A DNA stretch of 64,000 nucleotides from Arthrobacter cryoconiti (GCF_020905375.1 NZ_JAJJBU010000018.1:20771-84770); one strand, 5' to 3'. Shown: positions 55,848 through 64,000, counted from the stretch's first letter. Program-made: numbers and translations. The notes: generated by a model from the letters alone, not told the origin.

Positions 55848-55888
55848 ACAAAGATAGTACCAATCGCGGTCAATGGTGCTATCTTTGT
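55848..55888. promoter_or_regulatory. Paired GntR1-like operators between gntR and gntK
   Basis: ACAAAGATAGTACCA (55848-55862) and TGGTGCTATCTTTGT (55874-55888) form an inverted repeat matching at 14 of 15 positions. The left copy contains GATAGTACCAAT (55853-55864), which equals the core of the GntR1/GntR2 consensus I recall from Corynebacterium glutamicum (TATGATAGTACCAAT). The centres are about 26 bp apart. Confidence 0.78.
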
Positions 55889-55951
55889 TTCACGAGATTG
55901 AGCGTATTGCCGTCTATCTCAGCCAACGATACCTGCCACGAAGGTAGAACA

Positions 55952-56473
55952 ATGAAGTCTACTGCCACTCACCTAGTCGTCATGGGCGTTGCCGGCTCCG
56001 GCAAATCTACTCTTGCCGAGTCGCTCTCCCACCGCCTCGACTGGCCCATGGCCGAAGCGGACGAATTCCATCCGGCGGCCAACATTGCCAAAATGAACAG
56101 CGGAACTCCGCTGGACGACGACGACCGCTGGCCCTGGCTACACGCCATTCGGGAGTGGATAACGGTACAAGCTAGCGAGGGCAACAGTACAGTCCTCACT
56201 TGCTCTGCCCTCAAGCACAGCTACCGGGACCTGTTGGCTGAGGCTGACGGGAACGTCGTCTTTTTGCATCTCGATGGCAGGAAAGAGCTTCTGCACGACC
56301 GCATCGGAAGTCGTAAGGGTCATTTCATGCCTCCTACGCTGCTGCCAAGCCAACTTGCCACTCTGGAACCCCTCACTTCCAGCGAACTGAGCAAGGGAAG
56401 CCTGCGGCTCGACATCAGCAAGAGCCCTGAAGAGCTCGTCGAGGAAGTCGTCACCGTACTGCACCTGGCCTGA
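55952..56473 (+). CDS. gntK: Gluconokinase
   Basis: A 173-residue small kinase: gluconate + ATP to 6-phosphogluconate, entering the pentose phosphate or Entner-Doudoroff route. Walker A is GVAGSGKST (12-20). MAEADEFHPAANIAKMNSGTPLDDDDRWPWL is the gluconate-site signature of the family, and VLTCSALKHSYRDLL follows. The length is typical. The ATG at 55952 (after AAGGTAG) is preferred over upstream in-frame starts. Next gene is the gluconate permease. Confidence 0.94.
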   Translation: MKSTATHLVVMGVAGSGKSTLAESLSHRLDWPMAEADEFHPAANIAKMNSGTPLDDDDRWPWLHAIREWITVQASEGNSTVLTCSALKHSYRDLLAEADGNVVFLHLDGRKELLHDRIGSRKGHFMPPTLLPSQLATLEPLTSSELSKGSLRLDISKSPEELVEEVVTVLHLA

Positions 56474-56557
56474 GCGCCATCATTCCGTAAATACCTTGTA
56501 CGCCTCGGCGCCACTGAAGCATTATTGCGGCCCCATCACCGGATTCAAAGGAGAACC

Positions 56558-57961
56558 ATGATAATCGAAGGCTGGACCCAAACACTGGGCGCCGGACCGC
56601 TGCTGCTGATCGCCGGAGCAGCTATCGCAGTCCTACTGTTCCTGATCATCAAACTCAAGATTCACGCATTGCTGGCGCTGATCGTTGTCAGCTTACTTAC
56701 GGCCTTTGCCACAAGAATTCCGGCAACCCAGATTGTGCCGGTCCTGGTCAACGGCTTCGGCACCACGTTGGGAACAGTGGCTCTTTTGGTAGCCCTGGGC
56801 GCAATGCTCGGCAGGCTTATGGAAACAAGTGGTGGCGCCAAAGTCTTGGCTGAAAAGTTGATTGACGTCTTCGGAGAGAAACGAGCACCGTTAGCGCTTG
56901 GCGTGGCCTCTCTAATTTTCGGCTTCCCGATCTTCTTCGACGCCGGGCTGATCGTCATGCTCCCCGTGGTTTTTGCGGTGGCGAATCGCATGGGTGGTGG
57001 GGTCCTGCGCTACGGCCTCCCCGCAGCTGGCGCCTTCTCCGTGATGCATATTTTTCTGCCGCCGCACCCTGGACCCGTTTCAGCCGCTGCGTTCTTTGAT
57101 GCAAACATTGGTCTGGTCCTGATTGTTGGCCTCATTGCAGCCATCCCCACCTGGTACGTCACCTCTTACCTATTCGGGTTATGGATCGGAAAGAAAATTG
57201 TCCTTCCCGTTCCTACACTATTGGGTAAGGCCGACGAACAAGCAGAAAACAATCCGCCCCGCTTCGGCACCATTGTGGGCCTTCTGTTCCTTCCCATGGT
57301 GTTGATCTTTATGAACACCGGCCTCAGCACGGCAACATCAGCTGGCGTACTTCCGGAATCAGTGAAGAACGAGGCCTGGTTCCAGGTGCTGCGGACCCTG
57401 GGTGAAACCCCCGTGGCATTGTTGATTTCGGTATTAGTTGCGATGTATATCCTGGGGCGCAAGCGTGGCACCGTTCGCGGCGATCTGAACAATCTTTTGG
57501 AATCAGCCCTTGGCCCCGTCTGCTCCGTAATTCTCATCACTGGCGCCGGCGGCATGTTCGGCGGAGTCCTGCGGGCCTCCGGTATCGGCGCGGCTCTGGC
57601 CGATGTGCTGGGCGACGCCGGTATCCCATTGATTCTTGCCGGCTTCCTCATTGCCGCAATCCTGCGCATCGCACAGGGTTCCGCGACCGTTGCACTGACG
57701 ACGACGGCGGGCCTGATTGCGCCCGCAGTTGCACTGGCGGGAATCAATGGAGTCCAAGTTGCCGCCGTCGTAATCGCTGTTGCCGCCGGTTCCGTGGTGG
57801 TCTCCCATGTCAACGACTCGGGATTCTGGCTGGTGGGGCGCTTCTTCGGAATGGATGTCAAAACGACTCTCGCGACGTGGACAGTCCTGGAAACACTCAT
57901 CGGTGTCATGGGCTTCGGGATTGCCGCGGCGGTCTTCGGGCTTGCGGGACTCATGGGATAA
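56558..57961 (+). CDS. gntP: Gluconate:H+ symporter, GntP family
   Basis: A 467-residue inner-membrane permease with about 12 to 14 helices. Seen: the GntP hallmark motifs AMLGRLMETSGGAKVLAEKL, GFPIFFDAGLIVMLPVVFA and FLPPHPGPVSAAAFF, then NDSGFWLVGRFFGMDVK near the end. It imports gluconate by proton symport for GntK. AAAGGAG stands before the ATG. It ends ~84 bases before a strong terminator. Confidence 0.94.
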   Translation: MIIEGWTQTLGAGPLLLIAGAAIAVLLFLIIKLKIHALLALIVVSLLTAFATRIPATQIVPVLVNGFGTTLGTVALLVALGAMLGRLMETSGGAKVLAEKLIDVFGEKRAPLALGVASLIFGFPIFFDAGLIVMLPVVFAVANRMGGGVLRYGLPAAGAFSVMHIFLPPHPGPVSAAAFFDANIGLVLIVGLIAAIPTWYVTSYLFGLWIGKKIVLPVPTLLGKADEQAENNPPRFGTIVGLLFLPMVLIFMNTGLSTATSAGVLPESVKNEAWFQVLRTLGETPVALLISVLVAMYILGRKRGTVRGDLNNLLESALGPVCSVILITGAGGMFGGVLRASGIGAALADVLGDAGIPLILAGFLIAAILRIAQGSATVALTTTAGLIAPAVALAGINGVQVAAVVIAVAAGSVVVSHVNDSGFWLVGRFFGMDVKTTLATWTVLETLIGVMGFGIAAAVFGLAGLMG

Positions 57962-58593
57962 GGCCCCTACCGGGCAGTTTTTGCTGCACTAGGGAACAAT
58001 CACTCGGTGCTCAGACGACGGAGCTACCTGTTCTGCGAGCGCTCCGGCTCGGGCTCCTCACCAGGAGCCCGAGCCGTTTTGCGTTCAGCCCACCGTTGCA
58101 GAAACGTTCCGTTCTGGCACAGCGTCACTAACCCAGGGCCTTTCGCTTATTCGCGGCAACACCCTTCCGGCAATCGTGGCGATCGAACGCGTCACGTGCG
58201 GCAAGTTCGGACCCTAAGTGATCACAAAAAATTCCCCACCGAGCACTGAAACCCACACCCCTAATTTCTGTCTTAGAGGGCTTCTGCTTCAATCCAAGAT
58301 CGTGACCAACCATGTCAGATACGCAATGAGCACGACGCCGCTCGCAATTGGAATTGTCGGCAGGGGATGCAACCCGTGCCGTCTTGCCGTGGGCCACGTT
58401 CCAAATGCTGCAATTCGCTGCGCAATCGGGCTGTGAAGCCGCTAAGGCCTTCGGGCGGATACAGCCCGAACCACATGTCCTCGTCATACATAACGACTCG
58501 GAGACGCCAAAGATCTAGGGAAGAAGGGCGCCTGTCCAAGGCTAGATATATGGAATATCGGGGGTGAAGGAGAGCTGATTCGTCGGCGGGCAG
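57962..58593. other. Long intergenic region downstream of gntP
   Basis: It holds a factor-independent terminator (58045-58080). The remainder has no supported gene. A minus-strand frame at 58315-58539 (contains VVMYDEDMWFGLYPPEG) resembles coding sequence but has no ribosome binding site and no recognisable family; it may be a gene remnant. Confidence 0.55.
58045..58080 (+). terminator. Factor-independent terminator of the gntK-gntP operon
   Basis: A perfect 14-bp GC-rich stem, CGGCTCGGGCTCCT / AGGAGCCCGAGCCG, with a 4-base loop CACC, followed directly by TTTT. This is the clearest terminator in the window. Confidence 0.9.
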
Positions 58594-58851
58594 TCAGCGT
58601 TCGTAGACGTTGCTACGATGACCAAGCGTGATCACTGCTATAACGAAGATGTTGTCGTCAACCGTGTAGACGATGCGGTAGTCCCCTATGCGAACTCTGA
58701 GGCCAGGACGCCCTTGGAGGGCCTTGGCGCCCGGAGGTCGTGGATCTTGACCGAGGAGCGCGATCGCTCCACGAATGCGGTCGCGATCCTGATGGTCAAT
58801 TCGTTTCAACGCGCGAACCGCTGCAGGACGGAACTCGACTTGGTAAATCAT
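58594..58851 (-). CDS. RelE/ParE-family toxin
   Basis: An 85-residue mRNA-interferase-type toxin. Seen: QVEFRPAAVRALKRIDHQDRDRI at the start, and the family core LQGRPGLRVRIGDYRIVYTVDDN, including the usual basic/aromatic GDYRIVY residues. It starts at 58851, overlapping the antitoxin stop by 4 bases (ATGA), so the pair is translationally coupled. Confidence 0.9.
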   Translation of the reverse strand: MIYQVEFRPAAVRALKRIDHQDRDRIRGAIALLGQDPRPPGAKALQGRPGLRVRIGDYRIVYTVDDNIFVIAVITLGHRSNVYER

Positions 58852-59096
58852 ACCCAGCCCAGATCGGCTTTCACTTGAGCCCAAGGGATGTTGGGGCCCT
58901 CCTCTGCCATCGCCTCATCAAATGCGGCGACATCTTCGGCTTCTTCCAGAGCTTCGAGCATCTGCTCGTACCGCTCAGGGCTGACAACCACGGCAGCGCG
59001 ATGACCGCGGCGTTCGATGAAAACCGCTTCGGTCTTCGAGCGATCGATGACGTCTGAAAAGTGGTTGCGTGCGTCTGCGACGCTGACTATGGACAT
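58848..59096 (-). CDS. Phd/YefM-family antitoxin
   Basis: An 82-residue antitoxin. The N-terminal DNA-binding/dimer fold SIVSVADARNHFSDVIDRSK is typical Phd; RRGHRAAVVVSPERYEQML follows; the C-terminal acidic tail (EEAEDVAAFDEAM) neutralises the RelE toxin. The ATG at 59096 has no ribosome binding site; TACAAT lies 6 bases before it, so the transcript is probably leaderless. Likely represses its own promoter through two TGTACA sites. Confidence 0.9.
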   Translation of the reverse strand: MSIVSVADARNHFSDVIDRSKTEAVFIERRGHRAAVVVSPERYEQMLEALEEAEDVAAFDEAMAEEGPNIPWAQVKADLGWV

Positions 59097-59104
59097 AAAC
59101 AAAT

Positions 59105-59131
59105 TGTACATCTAGAACCTTAGAATGTACA
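59105..59131 (-). promoter_or_regulatory. Antitoxin promoter with twin TGTACA operator repeats
   Basis: TGTACA occurs at 59105-59110 and 59126-59131, 21 bp apart centre to centre (two helical turns). They coincide with the -10 (TACAAT) and with the -35 position of a 17-bp-spaced promoter, an arrangement that suits autoregulation by the antitoxin. Confidence 0.6.
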
Positions 59132-59237
59132 TGATATAGGTTCTTTGAAAGGAAAGCCGCGCTGATCGCAATACCCACCGAAGGAAGGCTCATCGGGACA
59201 CGATTGTGTTCAAAGCCCGTTCGCTAGTCTCGGGTGC

Positions 59238-60767
59238 TCATTGGCTTCGAATTCGTCGTTTGGTTGTGGCGAGGATGACGAGTGCTGCGCCGGCCAGGAG
59301 TGTTGTAGCGGCAAGCAACGATCCGGAGCTGGTGAGGGCGAGTAGGCCCGCCCCTGCTGCCAGGGAGACTAGTAATGCGTCCGCTTGCCAAGCAAGTACG
59401 GTGACCGTGGACATATCCCCGAACTGGGATGGCATGGGGGTAAGCAGTGAGACCGGAAGGGGGCTCTTTGCGCTGTCGTAGGCTCGGACGATCACGATTA
59501 GCACCGATATTCCGACGGCGGCGGCACTGACGGGTACACCGGTAACGGCGACTGAAGCAGTCACTATGACTGAACATGCAAGGGTCACTACCAGGGGGAA
59601 TACTGCGTGGAGTGCGTATAGCTGTGTGTTGGAATATTTATACAAGGGAGGGGCCGAGGCCGCTTCGGCAGCATGTCGAAACCCGTCGCTGAAAACACCT
59701 AGGGCCAGATAGCAAAGGCCCCCACCCATCCCACCTAGTAACCATGCAGGCATACCCAGCAAACTTGGGCCAAGAACCAATGTGAGGTTCCCGAGCAGGA
59801 GAAAAATGATCCCTGTCATGAATCGCTTGGGGGTGCGCAGCGTGCCTATGAAGTCGCGAACGAAAAATCGTACCGCTGCATGGTTACAGGTGGCGGCCGG
59901 CCAAGTGCGTCCCCACTGTGGTTGTGCCCGGAAACTACCCAATGCTGCTGCTGCAGCGTCGCCGACGAATGCGGATACTCCTGCCGCCTGCCAGCGTAAA
60001 GACTGATCCATCAGCGCCGTACCGGTGAGTGAATTCAGGAGCTTAGACACCCGCATGGCTGCCGCCGCGGTAACGAGCAACAGGCCTGCCAACACCCACA
60101 GATTTACACTGCTGCCTGTCATCCAGAGTCGCCCCACCCATCCCCACGGGGCCAGAACCCCAAGAGTCGGGATTGTCCAAGTGAACAGAGAAGCGATAAG
60201 CAATCCGGCCGTCAACCTCCCGGCATGTTTGTCACCCAGGACCTGGCCAGAAAGCCAAGTGACACTGCCCAAGACCCCGAAACAGCCGGCCGCAGCAACG
60301 AAGGCCATGCCATTCCACGCTGAGGCGATCCCGGTAGTCACGGGTACGGTGCTGGCCAGCAGGGCAACGCCCATGAGTATCCCCGTCAGAAGTGCCGCGG
60401 ACTGTATGAATGGTCGTCGCAGCGTGCGGCTCCGGGGTAGATCATTGCCAGCGAGAACTGCGGTGAAGAACGGGGACAACAAGGCAGGGCCCCGCACAGC
60501 GCCAGAGGCCGCCAGCCCAGCAAGGACGAGTCCACACACAACCCCGACCATATGGTCCGCATTCGGATCGGTGAGAATTGAAAGGAGACTTGGCTGTGCG
60601 AGAGTCAGCCCGATGCCCCAGCACCATGGGGCGGCGACAGTGAGAAGTGCCAAGAAGCCGACATAAACTGCGTAGGTAATGTCACCTCTGGTCCGTCCGT
60701 CGCCCCGGCGTCGATAAACGGCGCGGACGCTCCGGAGTCGGTCAGGAGTGAAGGTCATAGGATGCAT
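59238..60767 (-). CDS. DUF6297-family membrane protein (ABC permease component)
   Basis: A 509-residue integral membrane protein with about 12 helices (for example ITYAVYVGFLALLTVAAPW and VGVVCGLVLAGLAASGAV at the start). It matches the actinobacterial DUF6297 permeases that pair with an ABC ATPase. Its start lies 26 bases inside the ATPase end, so translation is coupled. Substrate unknown; export of a peptide or lipid is plausible but unproven. Confidence 0.82.
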   Translation of the reverse strand: MHPMTFTPDRLRSVRAVYRRRGDGRTRGDITYAVYVGFLALLTVAAPWCWGIGLTLAQPSLLSILTDPNADHMVGVVCGLVLAGLAASGAVRGPALLSPFFTAVLAGNDLPRSRTLRRPFIQSAALLTGILMGVALLASTVPVTTGIASAWNGMAFVAAAGCFGVLGSVTWLSGQVLGDKHAGRLTAGLLIASLFTWTIPTLGVLAPWGWVGRLWMTGSSVNLWVLAGLLLVTAAAAMRVSKLLNSLTGTALMDQSLRWQAAGVSAFVGDAAAAALGSFRAQPQWGRTWPAATCNHAAVRFFVRDFIGTLRTPKRFMTGIIFLLLGNLTLVLGPSLLGMPAWLLGGMGGGLCYLALGVFSDGFRHAAEAASAPPLYKYSNTQLYALHAVFPLVVTLACSVIVTASVAVTGVPVSAAAVGISVLIVIVRAYDSAKSPLPVSLLTPMPSQFGDMSTVTVLAWQADALLVSLAAGAGLLALTSSGSLLAATTLLAGAALVILATTKRRIRSQ

Positions 60768-61395
60768 CCGTCAAGGTCAATACTTCATCGCTGGTGCGTT
60801 CTACGAGGATGTTGCTATGGCTGGCCAAGATGAGTGTTTTGCCATCCTCGACCAAATGGCGCAACACACTGCCGACGAGTTCCAGCCGGTCGGAGTCAAG
60901 CCGCTGCTCGGGCTCATCCAGGATCAGGACTTCAAATGGGCGTGCAAGAGTGAGCGCCAAGGCAAAGAGTTGTGTCTGCCCGGAGGAGAGCTCGTGGGGG
61001 AACCTTCCCTTCAGCCTGATGATGCCAAACTCGTCCAGAAGCCGGTCAGCAATATTTTCACCATCGACGATTTTGGAACCCCAGGACGTGGCCACGAGGA
61101 CCAGATGTTCCCGCGGTGTCAGGTTTCGAGCCAGAGGTGGCAGCCCGATCAGCGCCGCCATGCGGGCACGAAATCCTGACGAGCGTTCATTTGTAGGCTC
61201 GCCGGCAATAGCCACCGACCCGGTAGTAGGAGGGGTCCTTCCAGCCAATACGCGCAATAGCGTTGTTTTCCCGGTTCCATTGGAGCCGGTGACAGCCAGG
61301 GCTTTGCCAGCATCAAGACTGAAACTGACTGGTGCGAGCAAAACTTGGTCTCCCGAGAGGACGCTGGCTTGTTCGACTGCAATGTAACCGCTCAT
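60742..61395 (-). CDS. ABC transporter ATP-binding protein
   Basis: A 217-residue ATPase. Walker A is GSNGTGKTTL (about 36-45), the signature is LSSGQTQLFALA, Walker B is VLILDEPEQRLDSD, and the H-loop is in LILASHSNI. Signature GQT instead of the usual GGQ is a small variation. It sits between the ArsR-like regulator (4-base ATGA overlap) and the DUF6297 permease, giving a complete exporter-type unit. Confidence 0.9.
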   Translation of the reverse strand: MSGYIAVEQASVLSGDQVLLAPVSFSLDAGKALAVTGSNGTGKTTLLRVLAGRTPPTTGSVAIAGEPTNERSSGFRARMAALIGLPPLARNLTPREHLVLVATSWGSKIVDGENIADRLLDEFGIIRLKGRFPHELSSGQTQLFALALTLARPFEVLILDEPEQRLDSDRLELVGSVLRHLVEDGKTLILASHSNILVERTSDEVLTLTDASYDLHS

Positions 61396-61913
61396 GCTTG
61401 CGGAGTTCCTGACGCCACCAAAATAGCCAATAGCGGAACAACCCTGGAGGCAGGTACATCAAAGAGGCCACGTTTAGGCGATGCCAACCAGCCAGCTGCA
61501 GTCAGCTCCTTGAGATGGTGATAAACCTGACCACTTGTCCCCGCATCGATCTCCTCCACCAACTGGGCCGCGCTTGTAGAACCATTCAAGACAGCCTGCA
61601 GAATCCTCAGACGTATCGGGTTCCCCAGTGCGGCCAGGCGCTCGGCCTGGTCACTCCAATTTTCGGCAAATATATCGGGGCCCGTCTGTCCATATTGCCA
61701 CCGCACGAGGGCGCCGGCGGGAGTCTGAACACTCCCCGTGTAGATGATCCCGCCGTCAGGGATCCGACATTCCAGCCCGTTCAGAGCCCACAACATCTCG
61801 TTCATGCGCTCAAGCGGTGAATTCGGCTCGGCCGGCTTCGCCGGTACAGCACTCAACTGGGCAACAGCCTCTTCTAATGCGGACAGGCGATCTTCGATTG
61901 ACTCATTCGACAT
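61392..61913 (-). CDS. ArsR-type winged-helix regulator of the ABC exporter
   Basis: A 173-residue protein. The first ~85 residues are unusual for ArsR: a short coiled coil (IEDRLSALEEAVAQLSA) and a beta-rich sensor-like part (IPDGGIIYTGSVQTPAGALVRW). The DNA-binding half contains LGNPIRLRILQAVLNGSTSAAQLVE and SGQVYHHLKELTAAGWL. It probably controls the exporter genes downstream. The ATG at 61913 has no ribosome binding site; TATAAT lies 6 bases before it. Confidence 0.83.
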   Translation of the reverse strand: MSNESIEDRLSALEEAVAQLSAVPAKPAEPNSPLERMNEMLWALNGLECRIPDGGIIYTGSVQTPAGALVRWQYGQTGPDIFAENWSDQAERLAALGNPIRLRILQAVLNGSTSAAQLVEEIDAGTSGQVYHHLKELTAAGWLASPKRGLFDVPASRVVPLLAILVASGTPQA

Positions 61914-62367
61914 TCTCGAATTATACGTAATAACGTATTTATGTCACAAACGTGGAATGTCTGCCAGCTTGTCTAGAGGTCAATCCCGGGTCGGCCGGTT
62001 AGATCACCCAAGAAACCAGTGCATTTTCGGGTGACACGGTTGCCCGCAGAAGGAACCCTCTGCGGGAAGCCGCCATCCTGTTGGTCAAAATCCTCCTTAT
62101 CTATATGCGCTACAGAGCTGATGCTGAGTTCTCAATTGTGTGCAGATGCCGAGATCCCCGGATTTCAAACTTATGGGCGGTGATGCTTGGTACTCCAGAT
62201 TTCCGTATTTGGAAAATTAGCTCGTATTGAGCGCTTCCTCGTGTCTATGCATCCCCGTAGGGCGTGGTGGTGACGGCTTGAGCTCGCGTCTGATTGGGAG
62301 CAACGCTAAGGTTCCAATACGTGTTGTTTAACTAGATGACATCTCGTGTTGGTTCCTTAGGAGTTTC
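61914..62367. other. Intergenic region with several inverted repeats
   Basis: No gene is supported. Besides the ArsR promoter at its left end, it holds TCACCC/GGGTGA (about 62003-62034) and a clean 8-bp hairpin CCCGCAGA / TCTGCGGG with an 8-base loop (62043-62066). These may be terminators or remains of an element; no coding remnant is recognised. Confidence 0.5.
61920..61938 (-). promoter_or_regulatory. Leaderless promoter and operator of the ArsR-like gene
   Basis: TATAAT (61920-61925, minus strand) lies 6 bases before the ATG at 61913. It overlaps a 16-bp sequence ATACGTAATAACGTAT (61923-61938), whose 6-base arms ATACGT/ACGTAT are perfectly inverted. A possible -35 TTGTGA is 18 bp upstream. 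Binding here would block the promoter, fitting autorepression. Confidence 0.6.
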
Positions 62368-62871
62368 ATGCCCGCGCCGAACGACCGAACAGCCACACCA
62401 GTGAGTCCACAGGTGGAAGCCCTATCTTCAATCACCCTTGCGGGGCTTTGGCTCCGGTTACTGCTCGGTGGCTCAGGTCTGCTTGCATTGATTCTGTTGG
62501 TAGCGGTTAATGATCCAGGACTCAAGTGGTCCTTCGTTCCCACCGTCGTGGTGATGTTACTCGGTGCATGGTGGTTCGGCTTCGGCAAGGTAGTCGTCGA
62601 CCATGCTGGCGTGCGGGTCTACGGCGGCGGCGTATTGAAGATGCTCAATGTAAAGCCCGTCGATGTCGACTCGGCCGTGGCCAAAGAAATCAATCCCATG
62701 GAATACGGAGGATGGGGACTGAGGAGCACTGCTTCCGGCACGGCATTCATCCTCAGGAAGGGCCCTGGCCTGGTCGTGAACCGCAAACAACGCAAACCTC
62801 TTGTCTACTCCGTGGCCAGCATGGCGGATGCCCAGCTGATGGCTACCCGCATAAATCAATTAACCGCGTGA
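62368..62871 (+). CDS. Uncharacterised membrane protein with PH-like C-terminal part
   Basis: A 167-residue protein with two membrane helices (about 24-47, LAGLWLRLLLGGSGLLALILLVAV, and 53-68) and a soluble tail. The tail has KVVVDHAGVRVYGGGVLKMLNV and MADAQLMATRINQLTA, which resembles the bacterial PH-like/DUF3093 layout. TTAGGAG precedes the ATG. Function unknown. Confidence 0.75.
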   Translation: MPAPNDRTATPVSPQVEALSSITLAGLWLRLLLGGSGLLALILLVAVNDPGLKWSFVPTVVVMLLGAWWFGFGKVVVDHAGVRVYGGGVLKMLNVKPVDVDSAVAKEINPMEYGGWGLRSTASGTAFILRKGPGLVVNRKQRKPLVYSVASMADAQLMATRINQLTA

Positions 62872-63172
62872 ACCATGATCGAAACAGTAACCAGGCAGAC
62901 CCCTTGTTGTGCCAGGAACTTTCTCATTGACCCTCAAGCCGGTCCGGCTCCGGGGTGTTGAACCACCTTGCTCAACTGCGTCCGCGAGATCGATAGTGCT
63001 GTCCGCAGGGGAACGTTCTGCGGTACAGGCTGTCCACGCCAGACAGCTGCAGTGGAATTTCACCTGTCGTTCTCGGCAAATGCGGCAAGGGAGGCGGTGG
63101 CATAGCCGAAGTCGGTGCCGGCCAGGGCACACGATCCTGTCAATGAGAGGCTTCCGATGGGATACTTTGATC
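62872..63172. other. Intergenic stretch
   Basis: Nothing is recognised here. The reading frame of the following gene is open back to 62909, but the codons before about 63143 read as non-coding (Arg/Ser-rich without family character). Confidence 0.5.
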
Positions 63173-63913
63173 ATGTTTGAAACTGGAGACAACGCGGCCG
63201 AACCAGATCATGGCGATTTGGTTTGGCGGTACATGGATCTCGGTCGTTTCGTGTCCCTACTCGATCAATCGGCTGTGTTCTTTGCACAAGCCGCCCGCAT
63301 GGTCGACAAGTGGGAAGGATCGCTCGGGTCATTCTCTATACCAATGTCGGATGAAACGCGTCGGCAGACCCAACTGGCGAACCAGCAGACCACTTACTTG
63401 AGTTGCTGGCATGCATCCGAGAATGAATCCGCCGCAATGTGGGACATCTATCAGCGCGAGGGACGGGGCATTGCTATTCAAACGACGTGGGGTGATTTGA
63501 TCTCTTCGATAACCTCGGCATGGCCAATCTCAGGAGGCCTCGTCCAGTACGTCGATCCGAGCGAAATCGCGATCCTCCATAGCACTTTGCAATCACCATT
63601 TATGCTGAAGCGAAAGAGTTTTGAACACGAGCGGGAGGCGCGCCTTGTTCTCTGGGGCAACGGCTGCGGGGGGCCGGATGAGCGGCGGGGAATTGTTCCC
63701 GGTATTGAAGGTGAGATCTTCTACAGCGACGCAAGCACGGGGCGCCCTGGGCACTATGTTGGGTTCGATCTCAACCGGCTAGTCAACCGGGTCTATGTGT
63801 CCCCAGCCTCCCCTGGGTGGGTTGAACAGACAATAGTGAGACTCGTGCAAAGGTTCGGCTATGAATTCCAGGTCGTGAAATCCGATCTATACAGCGATCC
63901 ATTCTTGCGGTAG
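63173..63913 (+). CDS. DUF2971-like protein
   Basis: A 246-residue soluble protein. The layout fits DUF2971: WRYMDLGRFVSLLDQSAVFFAQ (residues about 18-39), TTYLSCWHASENESAAMWDIYQREGRGIAIQT, then SFEHEREARLVLW. Start 63173 is chosen because similarity begins there; ATG 63143 is possible. Members are often near mobile or defence genes, but the function is not known. Confidence 0.75.
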   Translation: MFETGDNAAEPDHGDLVWRYMDLGRFVSLLDQSAVFFAQAARMVDKWEGSLGSFSIPMSDETRRQTQLANQQTTYLSCWHASENESAAMWDIYQREGRGIAIQTTWGDLISSITSAWPISGGLVQYVDPSEIAILHSTLQSPFMLKRKSFEHEREARLVLWGNGCGGPDERRGIVPGIEGEIFYSDASTGRPGHYVGFDLNRLVNRVYVSPASPGWVEQTIVRLVQRFGYEFQVVKSDLYSDPFLR

Positions 63914-64000
63914 TTCCAGCGCCTTGGAATCTGGCAAAGTCAATAGGCCCGTTGTGTGAGGTGTACTAATGATGTGAGACAGTTCCTGAAAGGATTGTTC

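Noticed and set aside
57166..57954. Minus-strand 262-codon frame opposite gntP
   Set aside because: Antisense of hydrophobic helices gives a Thr/Ala/Pro-rich product; not credible.

Overview
The window reads as chromosomal DNA of a high-GC actinobacterium, most likely Micrococcaceae (Arthrobacter and relatives). This rests on three things: a mycothione reductase gene (mycothiol is actinobacterial), gene content and protein style (TreY/TreZ, FCD-type GntR regulators, a BTAD regulator, a DUF6297 ABC permease, FBP and DUF3817 proteins), and repeated leaderless promoters of the form TAGRCT-N6/7-ATG. I saw no rRNA, tRNA, CRISPR array or insertion sequence.

Layout. 0-4.5 kb: end of treY, then treZ (trehalose from glycogen-type glucans), then a GH20 hexosaminidase. 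4.6-9.4 kb: a DHFR-like reductase, two PhnB/VOC proteins (one a tandem double domain) and a UvrA paralogue. 9.4-10.7 kb: a cardiolipin-synthase-like phospholipase D. 10.8-14.9 kb: a tightly coupled three-gene operon of a cysteine-synthase-like enzyme, an FAD/NAD(P)-binding protein and a Y4yA-type PLP decarboxylase; it looks like an uncharacterised small-molecule pathway. 15.4-23.4 kb: a type I restriction-modification island on the minus strand (GIY-YIG protein, HsdM, HsdS, HsdR, small membrane protein). 23.6-27.3 kb: a VOC protein, mycothione reductase and an acyl-CoA ligase. 27.4-29.0 kb: a retron, with a non-coding RNA bounded by a perfect 15-bp inverted repeat followed by a reverse transcriptase with a long N-terminal extension and no separate effector gene. 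29.0-36.9 kb: a six-gene operon joining a peptide ABC importer, a gamma-glutamyltransferase and its own GntR regulator, with a candidate operator upstream.

36.9-46.8 kb: a YoaK membrane protein, a BTAD regulator, an alpha/beta hydrolase, a patatin, an FBP protein, a two-component system, a small membrane protein/TetR pair with a 27-bp palindromic operator, and a DUF3817 protein. 46.8-54.7 kb: an unusual GHSAGS hydrolase, a TetR regulator and acyl-CoA dehydrogenase with two PsrA-like sites between them, an MpaB-like protein, and a run of single genes (methyltransferase, GNAT, DinB-like). 55.0-58.1 kb: a gluconate module (divergent GntR regulator, gluconokinase, GntP permease) with a GntR1-like double operator and a strong terminator. 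58.6-59.1 kb: a Phd/RelE toxin-antitoxin pair. 59.2-61.9 kb: an ArsR-controlled ABC exporter. 62.4-64 kb: a membrane protein and a DUF2971-like protein.

The best candidate for an exciting little-described system is the retron at 27.4-29.0 kb. Second is the 10.8-14.9 kb biosynthetic operon. Family assignments come from reading motifs by eye; no database search was possible.
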